Numbered from the stretch's first letter, positions 11,775-20,705 are shown. The stretch is 34,163 bases of DNA from Betaproteobacteria bacterium (GCA_009921465.1 RFXS01000008.1:1-34163), one strand, 5' to 3'. Program-made: numbers and translations. The notes: a model not told the origin generated them from the sequence alone.

Positions 11775-13705
11775 CTTTTAAAAATACAGTGCTGCGACGT
11801 GGCACCAAAGTGGTTCTGTCCCAAGCGAACGCAACCATTCAAATCGGTGAAAAAGTCGGTCTGATTGGGCGAAATGGCGCCGGCAAATCCAGCCTCTTCG
11901 CACTCATCACCGGACAGTTGCAGGAAGACCAAGGTGAATGGTCTATGCCGGACACATGGCAAATTTCTCAGGTGGAACAACACATACCGGAGACAGACCA
12001 AGGTGCCACAGATTTTGTGCTGGAAGGTGATTTGCGCTTGAACCGCGTCCTGGCCGAGTTGAAAGAGGCTGAGTCAAAGGATGATGGGGAAGCCATGGCT
12101 TTGGCCTATGCAGCCTTGGACGATGCTGGGGGACACCACGCAAGATCACGAGCGCAAGCCATGTTGCTGGGATTGGGCTTTAAAACCCATGAGTTAGATA
12201 ACCCGGTCAACAGTTTTTCTGGCGGCTGGCGCATGCGATTGCAACTCAGTCGTGCACTCATGTGTCCGGCCGATTTGATGCTCCTAGATGAACCCACCAA
12301 CCACCTGGACTTGGATGCATTGGTTTGGCTGGAAGACTGGCTCAAACGCTACGAGGGCACCATGCTGGTGATCAGCCATGACCGCGATTTTTTAGATGCG
12401 GTGACCCGCGTGACCTTGCATTTGGAAAATGCCCAACTCACGCGCTATGGTGGAAATTACAGCGCCTTTGAAGTTCTGTTGGCCCAACAACAAGCGCTGC
12501 AGCAATCTGCCTACGAAAAACAACAAGATCGGGTTGCCCACTTGCAACGCTTCATTGACCGATTCAAGGCCAAGGCCAGCAAGGCAAAACAGGCACAAAG
12601 TCGGGTCAAAGCCCTGGAGCGGATGCAGCGGGTCGATGCGATTTTGGACGCCGCTGATTTTCAATTTGAATTCAAGCCCCCGGAGAGCTTGCCCAATCCC
12701 ATGCTGTCATTGCAAAACGCCAGTTTGGGCTATGTCAGTGACCAAGGTGCCACAGCCATTCTCAAAGGGGTGGGGCTGTCTGTGCTGGCCGGCCAACGCA
12801 TCGGCATCTTGGGCGCCAATGGGCAAGGCAAGTCAACTCTGGTCAAAACCATTGCGGGCGACCTGAAGTTGATGGCTGGTGACATGGTTGAAGGAAAAGG
12901 TCTGCGCATTGGGTATTTTGCGCAACAAGAGTTGGATGTGCTCAAGCCTGACGACTCGCCACTGCAGCACATGATCGACTTGGCCCGCAAATTCTCACCC
13001 CATGCCCGAGAGCAAGAGCTGCGTAACTTTTTGGGCGGTTTTAGGTTTATTGACGGCATGGTTGGTCAAGCGGTGGGGACCTTGAGTGGGGGAGAAAAAG
13101 CCCGGTTGGTGCTGGCCATGTTGGTGTGGCAACGCCCCAACCTGTTGCTGCTGGACGAACCCACCAACCACTTGGATTTGGTCACGCGAGAGTCGCTGGG
13201 CATGGCCCTCAATGGCTTTGATGGGACCGTTTTATTGGTCAGCCATGACCGCTCATTGTTGCGTTCGGTGTGTGATGAATTTTGGGTGGTCAGCCAAGGC
13301 CGTGTGCAATCATTTACAGGCGATTTAGATGACTACCAACGCATGGTGGCTGATCAAAGCGCAGGTAAAAAGCCCCCCGTAGAAATCACGAACAAGGCCC
13401 CTTCAGCTCAGGTCAATCCGCAAGGCTCACGCCAAGCTCGCCAACGCCAAGCACAAATGCGACAAGATAAATCCGTGCTTTTAAAACCTCTGAAAGCAGA
13501 GTTGCAGCAACTGGAAAAAACCATGCAAGGGCATCAATCTGAATGGTCCAGCTTAGAGGCCAAATTGCTGATGCCATTGTCTGGGCCAGAAATGTCCGAG
13601 TTGGGACGCAAAATGAAACTCCAGCGCCAACAAATGGACGCGGCTGAAGAGCGTTGGTTGGTGCTCAGCGAGCAACTCGATGCCATCACCAAAGAGCTGG
13701 CTTGA
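11768..13705 (+). CDS. yheS: ABC-F family ATPase, YheS-like
   Basis: 645 aa with two ABC cassettes (GRNGAGKSSL / GANGQGKSTL; LLDEPTNHLDLDALVWLEDWL / LLDEPTNHLDLVTRESL), inter-domain linker and C-terminal coiled coil; strong similarity by eye to E. coli YheS. Confidence 0.9.
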   Translation: MLTFKNTVLRRGTKVVLSQANATIQIGEKVGLIGRNGAGKSSLFALITGQLQEDQGEWSMPDTWQISQVEQHIPETDQGATDFVLEGDLRLNRVLAELKEAESKDDGEAMALAYAALDDAGGHHARSRAQAMLLGLGFKTHELDNPVNSFSGGWRMRLQLSRALMCPADLMLLDEPTNHLDLDALVWLEDWLKRYEGTMLVISHDRDFLDAVTRVTLHLENAQLTRYGGNYSAFEVLLAQQQALQQSAYEKQQDRVAHLQRFIDRFKAKASKAKQAQSRVKALERMQRVDAILDAADFQFEFKPPESLPNPMLSLQNASLGYVSDQGATAILKGVGLSVLAGQRIGILGANGQGKSTLVKTIAGDLKLMAGDMVEGKGLRIGYFAQQELDVLKPDDSPLQHMIDLARKFSPHAREQELRNFLGGFRFIDGMVGQAVGTLSGGEKARLVLAMLVWQRPNLLLLDEPTNHLDLVTRESLGMALNGFDGTVLLVSHDRSLLRSVCDEFWVVSQGRVQSFTGDLDDYQRMVADQSAGKKPPVEITNKAPSAQVNPQGSRQARQRQAQMRQDKSVLLKPLKAELQQLEKTMQGHQSEWSSLEAKLLMPLSGPEMSELGRKMKLQRQQMDAAEERWLVLSEQLDAITKELA

Positions 13706-13720
13706 TCGCATGCAAATGGT

Positions 13721-14140
13721 TTAATTGCCTGTGCAAATGGCCGGCCCTTGTTCTGGCTTGTTACAGGTGCAAACCAAAACATAGCTTTTGATTTTTTCTT
13801 TTTCTGCGGGCGAAACATTGGCCCTGCGCATGCTGCCCGTGGGCAAATAAAGTTTAGGGCGTAACTCTTTGGTGAGAGACTTGCCACTTTTTTCGGTGAA
13901 TTGGACCGCTGGGCAAAACACAGCGCCAGGCAATGGGTTTTTCACCTCAAACATCATGGTTTGCGGATCATCATTGGCCCAACCCGCATTGATTTTGAGT
14001 TGGTTGTATTCGACGCTATTTAAAAAAACTGATTGAACGGGGGGCCCAGATTCAAAAACCCAACCCAAAGCAAGGGCCTGCCTTGCGCTGCAAATGGCGC
14101 AAGCAGCCCACAACAAACAAGACCAAAATTTGATCGGCAT
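13721..14140 (-). CDS. Hypothetical small exported protein
   Basis: 139 aa ORF with a signal-peptide-like N-terminus (MPIKFWSCLLWAACAICSARQALA), good SD (AGGTGA) upstream of ATG and several cysteines; family not recognised. Confidence 0.6.
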   Translation of the reverse strand: MPIKFWSCLLWAACAICSARQALALGWVFESGPPVQSVFLNSVEYNQLKINAGWANDDPQTMMFEVKNPLPGAVFCPAVQFTEKSGKSLTKELRPKLYLPTGSMRRANVSPAEKEKIKSYVLVCTCNKPEQGPAICTGN

Positions 14141-14157
14141 GTTTTGTCACCTGAAAC

Positions 14158-14188
14158 AAAAAACGGGTGACAGATCAACTGTCACCCG
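14158..14188 (-). terminator. Rho-independent terminator downstream of tRNA-Lys
   Basis: Minus strand CGGGTGACAG-TTGAT-CTGTCACCCG-TTTTTT: perfect 10-bp stem, 5-nt loop, U-tract. Confidence 0.92.
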
Positions 14189-14195
14189 CCAATGT

Positions 14196-14271
14196 TGGTA
14201 GGACGTACAAGATTCGAACTTGTGACCAACGGATTAAAAGTCCGCTGCTCTACCAACTGAGCTAACGTCCC
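14196..14271 (-). tRNA. tRNA-Lys (anticodon UUU)
   Basis: Reverse complement GGGACGTTAGCTCAGTTGGTAGAGCAGCGGACTTTTAATCCGTTGGTCACAAGTTCGAATCTTGTACGTCCTACCA: 7-bp acceptor stem with one G.U, anticodon loop CTTTTAA, T-loop TTCGAAT, encoded CCA. Confidence 0.97.
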
Positions 14272-14305
14272 ATTTGTTCGCTAAACCAGCCAGCGAAGCC
14301 GTAAA

Positions 14306-15073
14306 TTATAGCGAATTTTTTTGCGCTGCGCGCTCCCCTGTTGACGCCAATTGATTGATTGCCCAACCGGCGGCACATTGCCCAAAGGTTGCCGTGACGC
14401 TCACCAAAGAGCCAAGCCCATGACAACTCAAATGTCCATCTTGCATGGGCTCACATGTTTCAGGTGGCGTGCTTATCGCCTCTCGGCTAAATACGCAGGA
14501 CAGCCCCATGCGGGTACCCTTGGGCGCGGCATGTTCACGCCTGAGCTTTTGGCGCAATCGGGCGAGCAAGGGATCGTGGCTGACCAATCCCAAATCAGCA
14601 ATTTCAACCAAGTGGGGAAGGCGTTTTCCACCTGCTGCACCCACCGTGATAAAACTCACTTGCCGGCCCAGTGCCCACGCGGACATCGCCAATTTCGCAC
14701 TGCTTTGATCGCATGCATCTATCACGGCATTGACCTTTGCGCCCATGATGCCCGGCCAGTTGTCAGGCTCAACAAATGCATCCACGGCATTGACGATACA
14801 TTCAGGCTGAAAGGATGCAATGCGCTCTTTCATGGCCAGCACCTTGGACTGTCCCAGCGTGGCCTCGGTGGCATGAATTTGCCGATTGAGGTTGGATTCG
14901 GAAACATGGTCCATGTCAATCAAAGTCAATTGGCCTACCCCACTGCGCGCCAACGCCTCAGCGGCCCACGAACCCACACCTCCGATACCGACCACCACGA
15001 CATGAGCCGCAACGATCCGTTTGGCGGCCTCAAACCCATACAAGCGTTCCAAACCGGATAAACGCCGGTCCAT
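14306..15073 (-). CDS. tcdA: tRNA threonylcarbamoyladenosine dehydratase TcdA (CsdL), ThiF/E1-like
   Basis: Start MDRRLSGLERLYGFEAAKRIVAAHVVVVGIGGVGSWAAEALARSGVGQLTLIDMDHVSESNLNRQIHA: TcdA-type Rossmann and adenylation motif. The upstream 78 aa of the ORF overlap the YeeE/YedE gene and are not credible. Confidence 0.93.
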   Translation of the reverse strand: MDRRLSGLERLYGFEAAKRIVAAHVVVVGIGGVGSWAAEALARSGVGQLTLIDMDHVSESNLNRQIHATEATLGQSKVLAMKERIASFQPECIVNAVDAFVEPDNWPGIMGAKVNAVIDACDQSSAKLAMSAWALGRQVSFITVGAAGGKRLPHLVEIADLGLVSHDPLLARLRQKLRREHAAPKGTRMGLSCVFSREAISTPPETCEPMQDGHLSCHGLGSLVSVTATFGQCAAGWAINQLASTGERAAQKNSL

Positions 15074-15087
15074 GACCGCTGTCGTGA

Positions 15088-16203
15088 TCAGAGTGATTTC
15101 TCCAAGGTCCAAGTTTGATAGCGAAAGCCAGCCAATGCACCCAAGATAATGCCCATCACAGCCAACAAGGCATTGAGGCTGAGAACAGACAAGCCACTGA
15201 CACCTTGACCAATCGTGCAGCCCATTGCGGTGACCCCACCCACCCCCATCAATACAGCGCCAATCAAGTGATGGGATAAGTCCGCTATTTGGCCAAATCC
15301 TTCCCACCGGAAGCTTCCCGTGACCAATGAGGAAACGGCTGAACCAATCACCACACCGACCGCAGACACAATGCCAAAGCTCAATACCTTGCTTTTGTCA
15401 CTGAAGAACATCAACCAATCCAAGGTGTAGGCCATGGGTGCCACAAAACTCATGGCCTCCATGCGACCGGAATTGGTGGTGAGGTAAACCGACTCCAAAG
15501 TTTCAGGGTGCTCGGCAATAAAGCCCAAATGACCGCTGACCCACAACATGGCAGTGACGACCAAGCCCAGGCCCAGGCCCGCCCATAAGTTATCCGATTG
15601 CCAAAAGTCCCTGCGCCACAAAGCCCATAACAACAAGCAACAAGCAACAGCCAATCCTGAAATCGGCCAGGCATTGGCTAACGGCATGTCTGCCCAAGCT
15701 GAGACCAGAGCACCCAAATGCACACCAGAGGGCATGTCCACAAAAACCGAGTCCAAAAATTGGTTGCGCCAGACAGCGGTTATACCTTTGAGGGTGGCAA
15801 AAGCCGCTACCCCCATGAACACGAAAACCACCCAAGATTTCAGGTTGCCCGTACCCATGCGAATCAATGTTTTATTGCCACAACCTGAGGCCAACACCAT
15901 GCCCAAGCCAAATAAAAAACCACCCACCAAAGCGGAAAGCCATAACAAGCGCTGTGTGCTGTACAAGGATTTGCCCGGATCAATTTGGCCTGTCAATGAC
16001 AACAAAGCAAAGCCGGTCATGGACACGGCCACCACCACAGTCCATTGGCGCACGCGCGTCCAATCACCCATGTTGACCACATCGCTGATGGCCCCCATGG
16101 TGCAAAAGTGGGTTCGCTGGGCAATGGCGCCAAATAGCAAAGAAAGTCCAAATGATGCCCATAAAATCCATTGGGTCTGGTTGGCCAAGTCTTCCATGCT
16201 CAT
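15088..16203 (-). CDS. YeeE/YedE family sulfur-compound (thiosulfate) transporter
   Basis: 371 aa polytopic membrane protein with characteristic cysteine motifs HFCTMGAISD, LASGCGNKTLIRMGTGNLKSW and MGCTIGQGVSGLS. Confidence 0.88.
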   Translation of the reverse strand: MSMEDLANQTQWILWASFGLSLLFGAIAQRTHFCTMGAISDVVNMGDWTRVRQWTVVVAVSMTGFALLSLTGQIDPGKSLYSTQRLLWLSALVGGFLFGLGMVLASGCGNKTLIRMGTGNLKSWVVFVFMGVAAFATLKGITAVWRNQFLDSVFVDMPSGVHLGALVSAWADMPLANAWPISGLAVACCLLLWALWRRDFWQSDNLWAGLGLGLVVTAMLWVSGHLGFIAEHPETLESVYLTTNSGRMEAMSFVAPMAYTLDWLMFFSDKSKVLSFGIVSAVGVVIGSAVSSLVTGSFRWEGFGQIADLSHHLIGAVLMGVGGVTAMGCTIGQGVSGLSVLSLNALLAVMGIILGALAGFRYQTWTLEKSL

Positions 16204-16222
16204 GGTGTAACCCCGGTGATCT

Positions 16223-17032
16223 TTACTTGAGCTTGGTTAATCGATCTTTGGCAGCGCCTGCGGCCTCTGAATCTGGGTGGGCTTTGATCAAATCTTCCAA
16301 GACTTTGCGCGCGCCACGAACGTCTTTGAGCTCGATCTGACAGTTGGCAATGGCCAATAACGATTCCGCAACGCGCTGATGAGGGCCCATGGCCACCAAG
16401 CTGCGAAAGCTGGCAATGGCGTCCTTGTAATCCTTCACCGCATATTGGGCGTTGCCCAACCAAAACAAAACGGAAGGTTTGTAGCCGCTTTGCGGGTATC
16501 TGCGCAGAAAATCGGCGAGAGTCCCCGTTGCCTGGGCATATTCACCCTTGCGAAAAACTTCAAGCGATTGGTCGTAATCGCGCTTTTCTGAGGGATCGGC
16601 TAAAAATTCACGCCCATCAACGGCCACCTTGGTGGGTTCCAGCTTTCGCAGGCGTTCTTCCAGTGCTTGTATTTTGTCTTTTTGATCTCGCTGCCACTCA
16701 GACAAAGATTTAAGAAGACTCTCGTAATCACCTTTTGACTTGGCCAAATCGGACCTCAAAGATTCGATTTGGTTTTGCAAGTCCAATAAGCTTCGGCGCA
16801 TGACTAGCAGTTCATCTTGACTTTTGTCAGAGCCTTCACTGGCTTTTTTGATCAGCACCTGGTTCTCTGCGCGCAATGTTTCGATGCCCATGCGCATCAA
16901 TTCCACTCGTTGACGCAATTCCAAAATGGCGCGCCGAGCCTCGTCGTCCTCAAACAAGGCCGCAAAGCTGGATGAGGAACACCCAATCACCCACAACCCC
17001 AGCAGGGTTGTACGAATCCTCAGAGAGATCAT
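16223..17032 (-). CDS. cpoB: Cell division coordinator CpoB (YbgF), TPR protein
   Basis: Signal peptide, coiled coil, C-terminal TPRs (YDQSLEVFRKGEYAQATGTLADFLRRYPQSGYKPSVLFWLGNAQYAVKDYKDAIASF); adjacent to pal and tolB. Confidence 0.93.
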   Translation of the reverse strand: MISLRIRTTLLGLWVIGCSSSSFAALFEDDEARRAILELRQRVELMRMGIETLRAENQVLIKKASEGSDKSQDELLVMRRSLLDLQNQIESLRSDLAKSKGDYESLLKSLSEWQRDQKDKIQALEERLRKLEPTKVAVDGREFLADPSEKRDYDQSLEVFRKGEYAQATGTLADFLRRYPQSGYKPSVLFWLGNAQYAVKDYKDAIASFRSLVAMGPHQRVAESLLAIANCQIELKDVRGARKVLEDLIKAHPDSEAAGAAKDRLTKLK

Positions 17033-17562
17033 TTGTACGCGATCTCAGCCCGGCGGTTCTTGGCAAATGCTTCTTCACTGCTGCCTGCAGCAGCAGGTTT
17101 TTCTTTGCCAAAGCTGACGGCCTCAATCTGAGCATCTGAAACACCCAGTAAGTTCAATGCTTTGCGAACGGCTTCCGAACGCTTTTGACCCAGGGCCAGG
17201 TTGTACTCACGCCCACCACGCTCGTCCGTATGACCCTCGACAGCGATTCGACGCTTGTTATCTTGTTTGATATAAGCCGCATGTTTTTCGACCACGGCTT
17301 GAAACTCGGGTTTGATGGCAAAACTATCGTAGTCAAAATAAATGACTTTGAGTACGCCCACCGGGCCCGCATCCACGGAAGCCAAAGGACGGGCATCGAT
17401 GCTGGCCACCGCCGAGCGCGCCTGGGGCGCTGGAGCATCAGCAGGTGGGGCAGCAACTTGGGTAGCTGCTTTGTCTTCAACCGGAACCTCATTGAGCTTA
17501 ACGGGTGAAGAACAGGCCGCCAGTAAAGCGGCCAGAGCCAATGTCAAAAGAGTTTTATTCAT
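17029..17562 (-). CDS. pal: Peptidoglycan-associated lipoprotein Pal
   Basis: Lipobox LLAACSS; OmpA-like domain VIYFDYDSFAIKPEFQAVVEKHAAYI...VEGHTDERGGREYNLALGQKRSEAVRKAL. Confidence 0.96.
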   Translation of the reverse strand: MNKTLLTLALAALLAACSSPVKLNEVPVEDKAATQVAAPPADAPAPQARSAVASIDARPLASVDAGPVGVLKVIYFDYDSFAIKPEFQAVVEKHAAYIKQDNKRRIAVEGHTDERGGREYNLALGQKRSEAVRKALNLLGVSDAQIEAVSFGKEKPAAAGSSEEAFAKNRRAEIAYK

Positions 17563-17583
17563 GCTGGTGTTACTCCAAAAAAA

Positions 17584-18891
17584 TCAGTGTTTTAGAAATG
17601 GTCCCCAATGAGGCTCACGAATGTCCCCATTTTGACCGGCCAGTCGGGCTTTGATGCGGCCATCGACGGTGCTGGTCATCAAGGCCTCGCGGCCCTGTAA
17701 TTGAGTGGAATAAACAATCAAACGTCCATTGGGTGAAAAACTGGGGCGTTCGTCAGGTCCTGTATCGGTGATCGACTGGTTGGTTTCAGCCCTCAGATCC
17801 ATCACTTGCAATTTGAATTGTCCATTGATGCGCGCAATGTAAGCCATCCAGCGACCATCTGGGCTGATGGCCGGAGAAATGTTGTAATTGCCAGCAAAGG
17901 TGACTCGTTGGGCAGGTCCACCCATGGTGGGCATGCGATAAATTTGTGGTGACCCCCCACGATCACTCACAAAATACAGGGCAGATCCATCGGGGTAAAA
18001 AACGGGCTCGGTGTCGATGCTGGCCGATTGGGTCAAGCGCCTTGGCTCCCCGCCTTGCGCAGGGATCAAATAAATTTGCGAGCCGCCATCTCTGCTGAGG
18101 GTGACTGCCAAAGAACGGCCATCGGGAGACCACGCTGGAGAGCTGTTATTGCCTTTGAAATTGGCAGCGACACGTCGCTTGCCCGAAGCGACATCGTGCA
18201 CATAAACCACTGGCTTTCTGGCTTCGAAAGAAACATAGGCCAACTCATGGCCACTGGGCGACCAATTGGGTGAAATGATGGGCTCTGGGCTGGTCAAAGC
18301 CGCTTGCGCATTTTCACCATCGGCATCGGCCACCCACAAACTGAACCGCCCACCAAGTTTGGTGACATAAGCAATACGGGTAGAGAAAACACCCCGCTCA
18401 CCTGTGAGTTTTTCGTAGATGAAGTCTGAAATTCGGTGAGCGATCATGCGCAAATCACCCACTGGCGTGGCGTAACTTTGGCCCCCGAGATCTTGTCCTC
18501 TGACCAAATCCCAAAGCCTGAAGCGAACGTCATAGCGCCCATCCGCCAATTTGGTGATGCTCCCCGTGAGCAAAGCCTCATCACCTTTTTGTTTGAAGAC
18601 CGAAAAGTCAGGCCGAGTTAACTCGTCCATCGCCAGCATCAGGGCATTGCCGCGAAATTGCCCGCTGCGCTCTAAGTCAGCTTGGACAATGGTTGAGATT
18701 TTTTGCGGGGCGTTCTCTTCGCCTCGCATCACAGCTATGGCGATGGGCATTTGAGTCAGGCCAACCCCAGACACCTCCACCCGAAATTGCGCCCATGAAG
18801 GCAATGCAACCAGGCCAAGCAACAGGCCAGCCAAAGTCAAGAGCTTGGAAATAAGGGAAAAGAAACGATCAGACAAGGGTGGATTGATCAT
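17584..18891 (-). CDS. tolB: Tol-Pal system beta-propeller protein TolB
   Basis: 435 aa; TolB repeats (SPNWSPSGHELAYVSFEARKPVVYVHD, SPAWSPDGRSLAVTLSRDGGSQIYLI, YPDGSALYFVSDRGGSPQIYRM). Confidence 0.96.
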   Translation of the reverse strand: MINPPLSDRFFSLISKLLTLAGLLLGLVALPSWAQFRVEVSGVGLTQMPIAIAVMRGEENAPQKISTIVQADLERSGQFRGNALMLAMDELTRPDFSVFKQKGDEALLTGSITKLADGRYDVRFRLWDLVRGQDLGGQSYATPVGDLRMIAHRISDFIYEKLTGERGVFSTRIAYVTKLGGRFSLWVADADGENAQAALTSPEPIISPNWSPSGHELAYVSFEARKPVVYVHDVASGKRRVAANFKGNNSSPAWSPDGRSLAVTLSRDGGSQIYLIPAQGGEPRRLTQSASIDTEPVFYPDGSALYFVSDRGGSPQIYRMPTMGGPAQRVTFAGNYNISPAISPDGRWMAYIARINGQFKLQVMDLRAETNQSITDTGPDERPSFSPNGRLIVYSTQLQGREALMTSTVDGRIKARLAGQNGDIREPHWGPFLKH

Positions 18892-18944
18892 GAGTCATAT
18901 CGAGCGCTATAGTAACATTATCAAGCCCTTACCCTACTTCATCT

Positions 18945-20705
18945 GTGCCCACTTCTTCACTTTACAGTCGATTGTTTGGCTACGCCAAAGCTTACAAGTG
19001 GGCATACGCCATTTCATTGCTGGGAATGGCTGCGACCGCCGTGACAGAAGCCATGCTTCCGGCGATGATGAAATTTTTATTGGATCAAGGATTTCAAGTT
19101 CAGTCTGAATTGCACGTTGTGGCCATTCCACTGGCGATTGTGGGCTTGTTTTTGGTCAAAGGCTTGTTGATTTATGTCAGCAACTACGTTGCGACATGGA
19201 TCACCACACATGTCACGATGGCTTTGCGCAATGACATGTTTGCAAAAATGCTGCGCTTGCCGGCCGCCTCATTCGCAGATGCCCAGGGCAGCTATATCGC
19301 CAAGGTTCTCTACGACGTCCTCAACATTGGCGAAACGATTTCACAGGTTGTGATCTCCGCTTTCAGAGAAGCCCTCACGGTAGCGGCCCTGGTGGCTTAT
19401 TTGCTCTATTTAGATGCTCGGTTGGCCCTGATTGCGCTTTGTGTGGGGCCAGTGATCGTGGGGTTTGTACGGGTATTTTCCAAGCGTTTGCGCCAAGCTG
19501 GGCGCAGTGGACTGGAGTCGATTGGGCAGCTCACGCATGTGCTCGAAGAATCTGTGGCGTGCCAAAAAATCATCAAGATTTACCAAGGCCAAAGCACTGA
19601 AAAGCACCGATTTGAATCGGCCAATGCCCGTTTTCGCCGCTCACAAATGAGGGAAGCCATTCCTGCTTCGGCCACAACCCCTTTGACACATCTGGCCGCC
19701 TCTGTGGCATTGGCGCTGATCGTGTATTTGGCCCTCAATCAAGTCAACCAAGGCGAAGGTGCCACGGGCGTGACATCTGTGGGTGGTTTTGTGGCCTTCA
19801 TCACAGCGATGCTGATGCTGCTCGCGCCCCTGAAAAAACTCACTGAGGTCAACACCGCCTTGCAGCGTGGTCGCGTGTGCGCACAAAGTGTTTTTTCATT
19901 TTTGGACAGCCCAGAAGAAGCCGACAAAGGTGATATTGAGTGGGCCCATCCACTGGGCCGGATCGAGTTTCAAAACGTCAGCTACACCTATCCGCAAGCG
20001 AGCATGCCTTCCCTTGAAGCCATTAACTTGTGCATCGAACCAGGACAAACCTTGGCTGTGGTGGGCGCCTCCGGCAGCGGCAAATCCACATTGGCTGCGT
20101 TGTTGCCGCGATTCATGTCCCCCACCCAAGGACAGATTTTGATCGACGGCGTCAGTGCCGAACAACTCTCACTCACCTCCTTGCGGCGACACATGGCACT
20201 GGTGACCCAAGAAGTGCTGCTTTTCAACGACACAGTGGCAGCCAATATTGCCTATGGACAAATCAACCCAGATTTGGCACAGATTGAGCGTGCAGCCAAA
20301 GCGGCGAATGCCTGGGAATTCATCAGCGCTTTACCAATGGGATTGCACACCAATGTGGGCGACGCGGGTATGAAGTTATCTGGAGGCCAGCGTCAACGCC
20401 TGTCGATTGCCCGCGCCATTTATAAAAATGCACCCATTCTGATCCTGGATGAAGCCACCTCTGCCTTGGACGCCGAATCGGATCGTTCAGTCCAAACCGC
20501 ATTGACCAATTTGATGCGCGGCAGAACCTGTGTGGTGATTGCCCATCGGTTATCGACAGTACAACATGCAGATCGCATCATTGTCTTGAACCAGGGCAGA
20601 TTGGCAGAGGCGGGGACCCATAGCGAGTTGATTCAACGCAATGGCATTTATGCCTCGCTGAGCCGTTTGCAGTTCAATGACCCCACATCCGGCGCAAGCA
20701 ACTGA
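18945..20705 (+). CDS. msbA: Lipid A export ABC transporter ATP-binding/permease MsbA
   Basis: 586 aa ABC exporter (GASGSGKSTLAALLPRF, LSGGQRQRLSIARAIYKNAPILILDEATSALD); GTG start at 18945; followed by LPS-type glycosyltransferases. Confidence 0.93.
   Translation: MPTSSLYSRLFGYAKAYKWAYAISLLGMAATAVTEAMLPAMMKFLLDQGFQVQSELHVVAIPLAIVGLFLVKGLLIYVSNYVATWITTHVTMALRNDMFAKMLRLPAASFADAQGSYIAKVLYDVLNIGETISQVVISAFREALTVAALVAYLLYLDARLALIALCVGPVIVGFVRVFSKRLRQAGRSGLESIGQLTHVLEESVACQKIIKIYQGQSTEKHRFESANARFRRSQMREAIPASATTPLTHLAASVALALIVYLALNQVNQGEGATGVTSVGGFVAFITAMLMLLAPLKKLTEVNTALQRGRVCAQSVFSFLDSPEEADKGDIEWAHPLGRIEFQNVSYTYPQASMPSLEAINLCIEPGQTLAVVGASGSGKSTLAALLPRFMSPTQGQILIDGVSAEQLSLTSLRRHMALVTQEVLLFNDTVAANIAYGQINPDLAQIERAAKAANAWEFISALPMGLHTNVGDAGMKLSGGQRQRLSIARAIYKNAPILILDEATSALDAESDRSVQTALTNLMRGRTCVVIAHRLSTVQHADRIIVLNQGRLAEAGTHSELIQRNGIYASLSRLQFNDPTSGASN

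Noticed and set aside
13711-13740. Direct repeat TGCAAATGG (13711-13719 and 13732-13740) between yheS and the orphan gene
   Set aside because: Only two 9-nt copies, one within coding sequence; no flanking structure suggesting a site-specific element.
15074-15307. 78-aa N-terminal extension of the tcdA ORF
   Set aside because: Overlaps the end of the YeeE/YedE gene in another frame; TcdA homology begins at MDRRLSGLERLYGF (15073).
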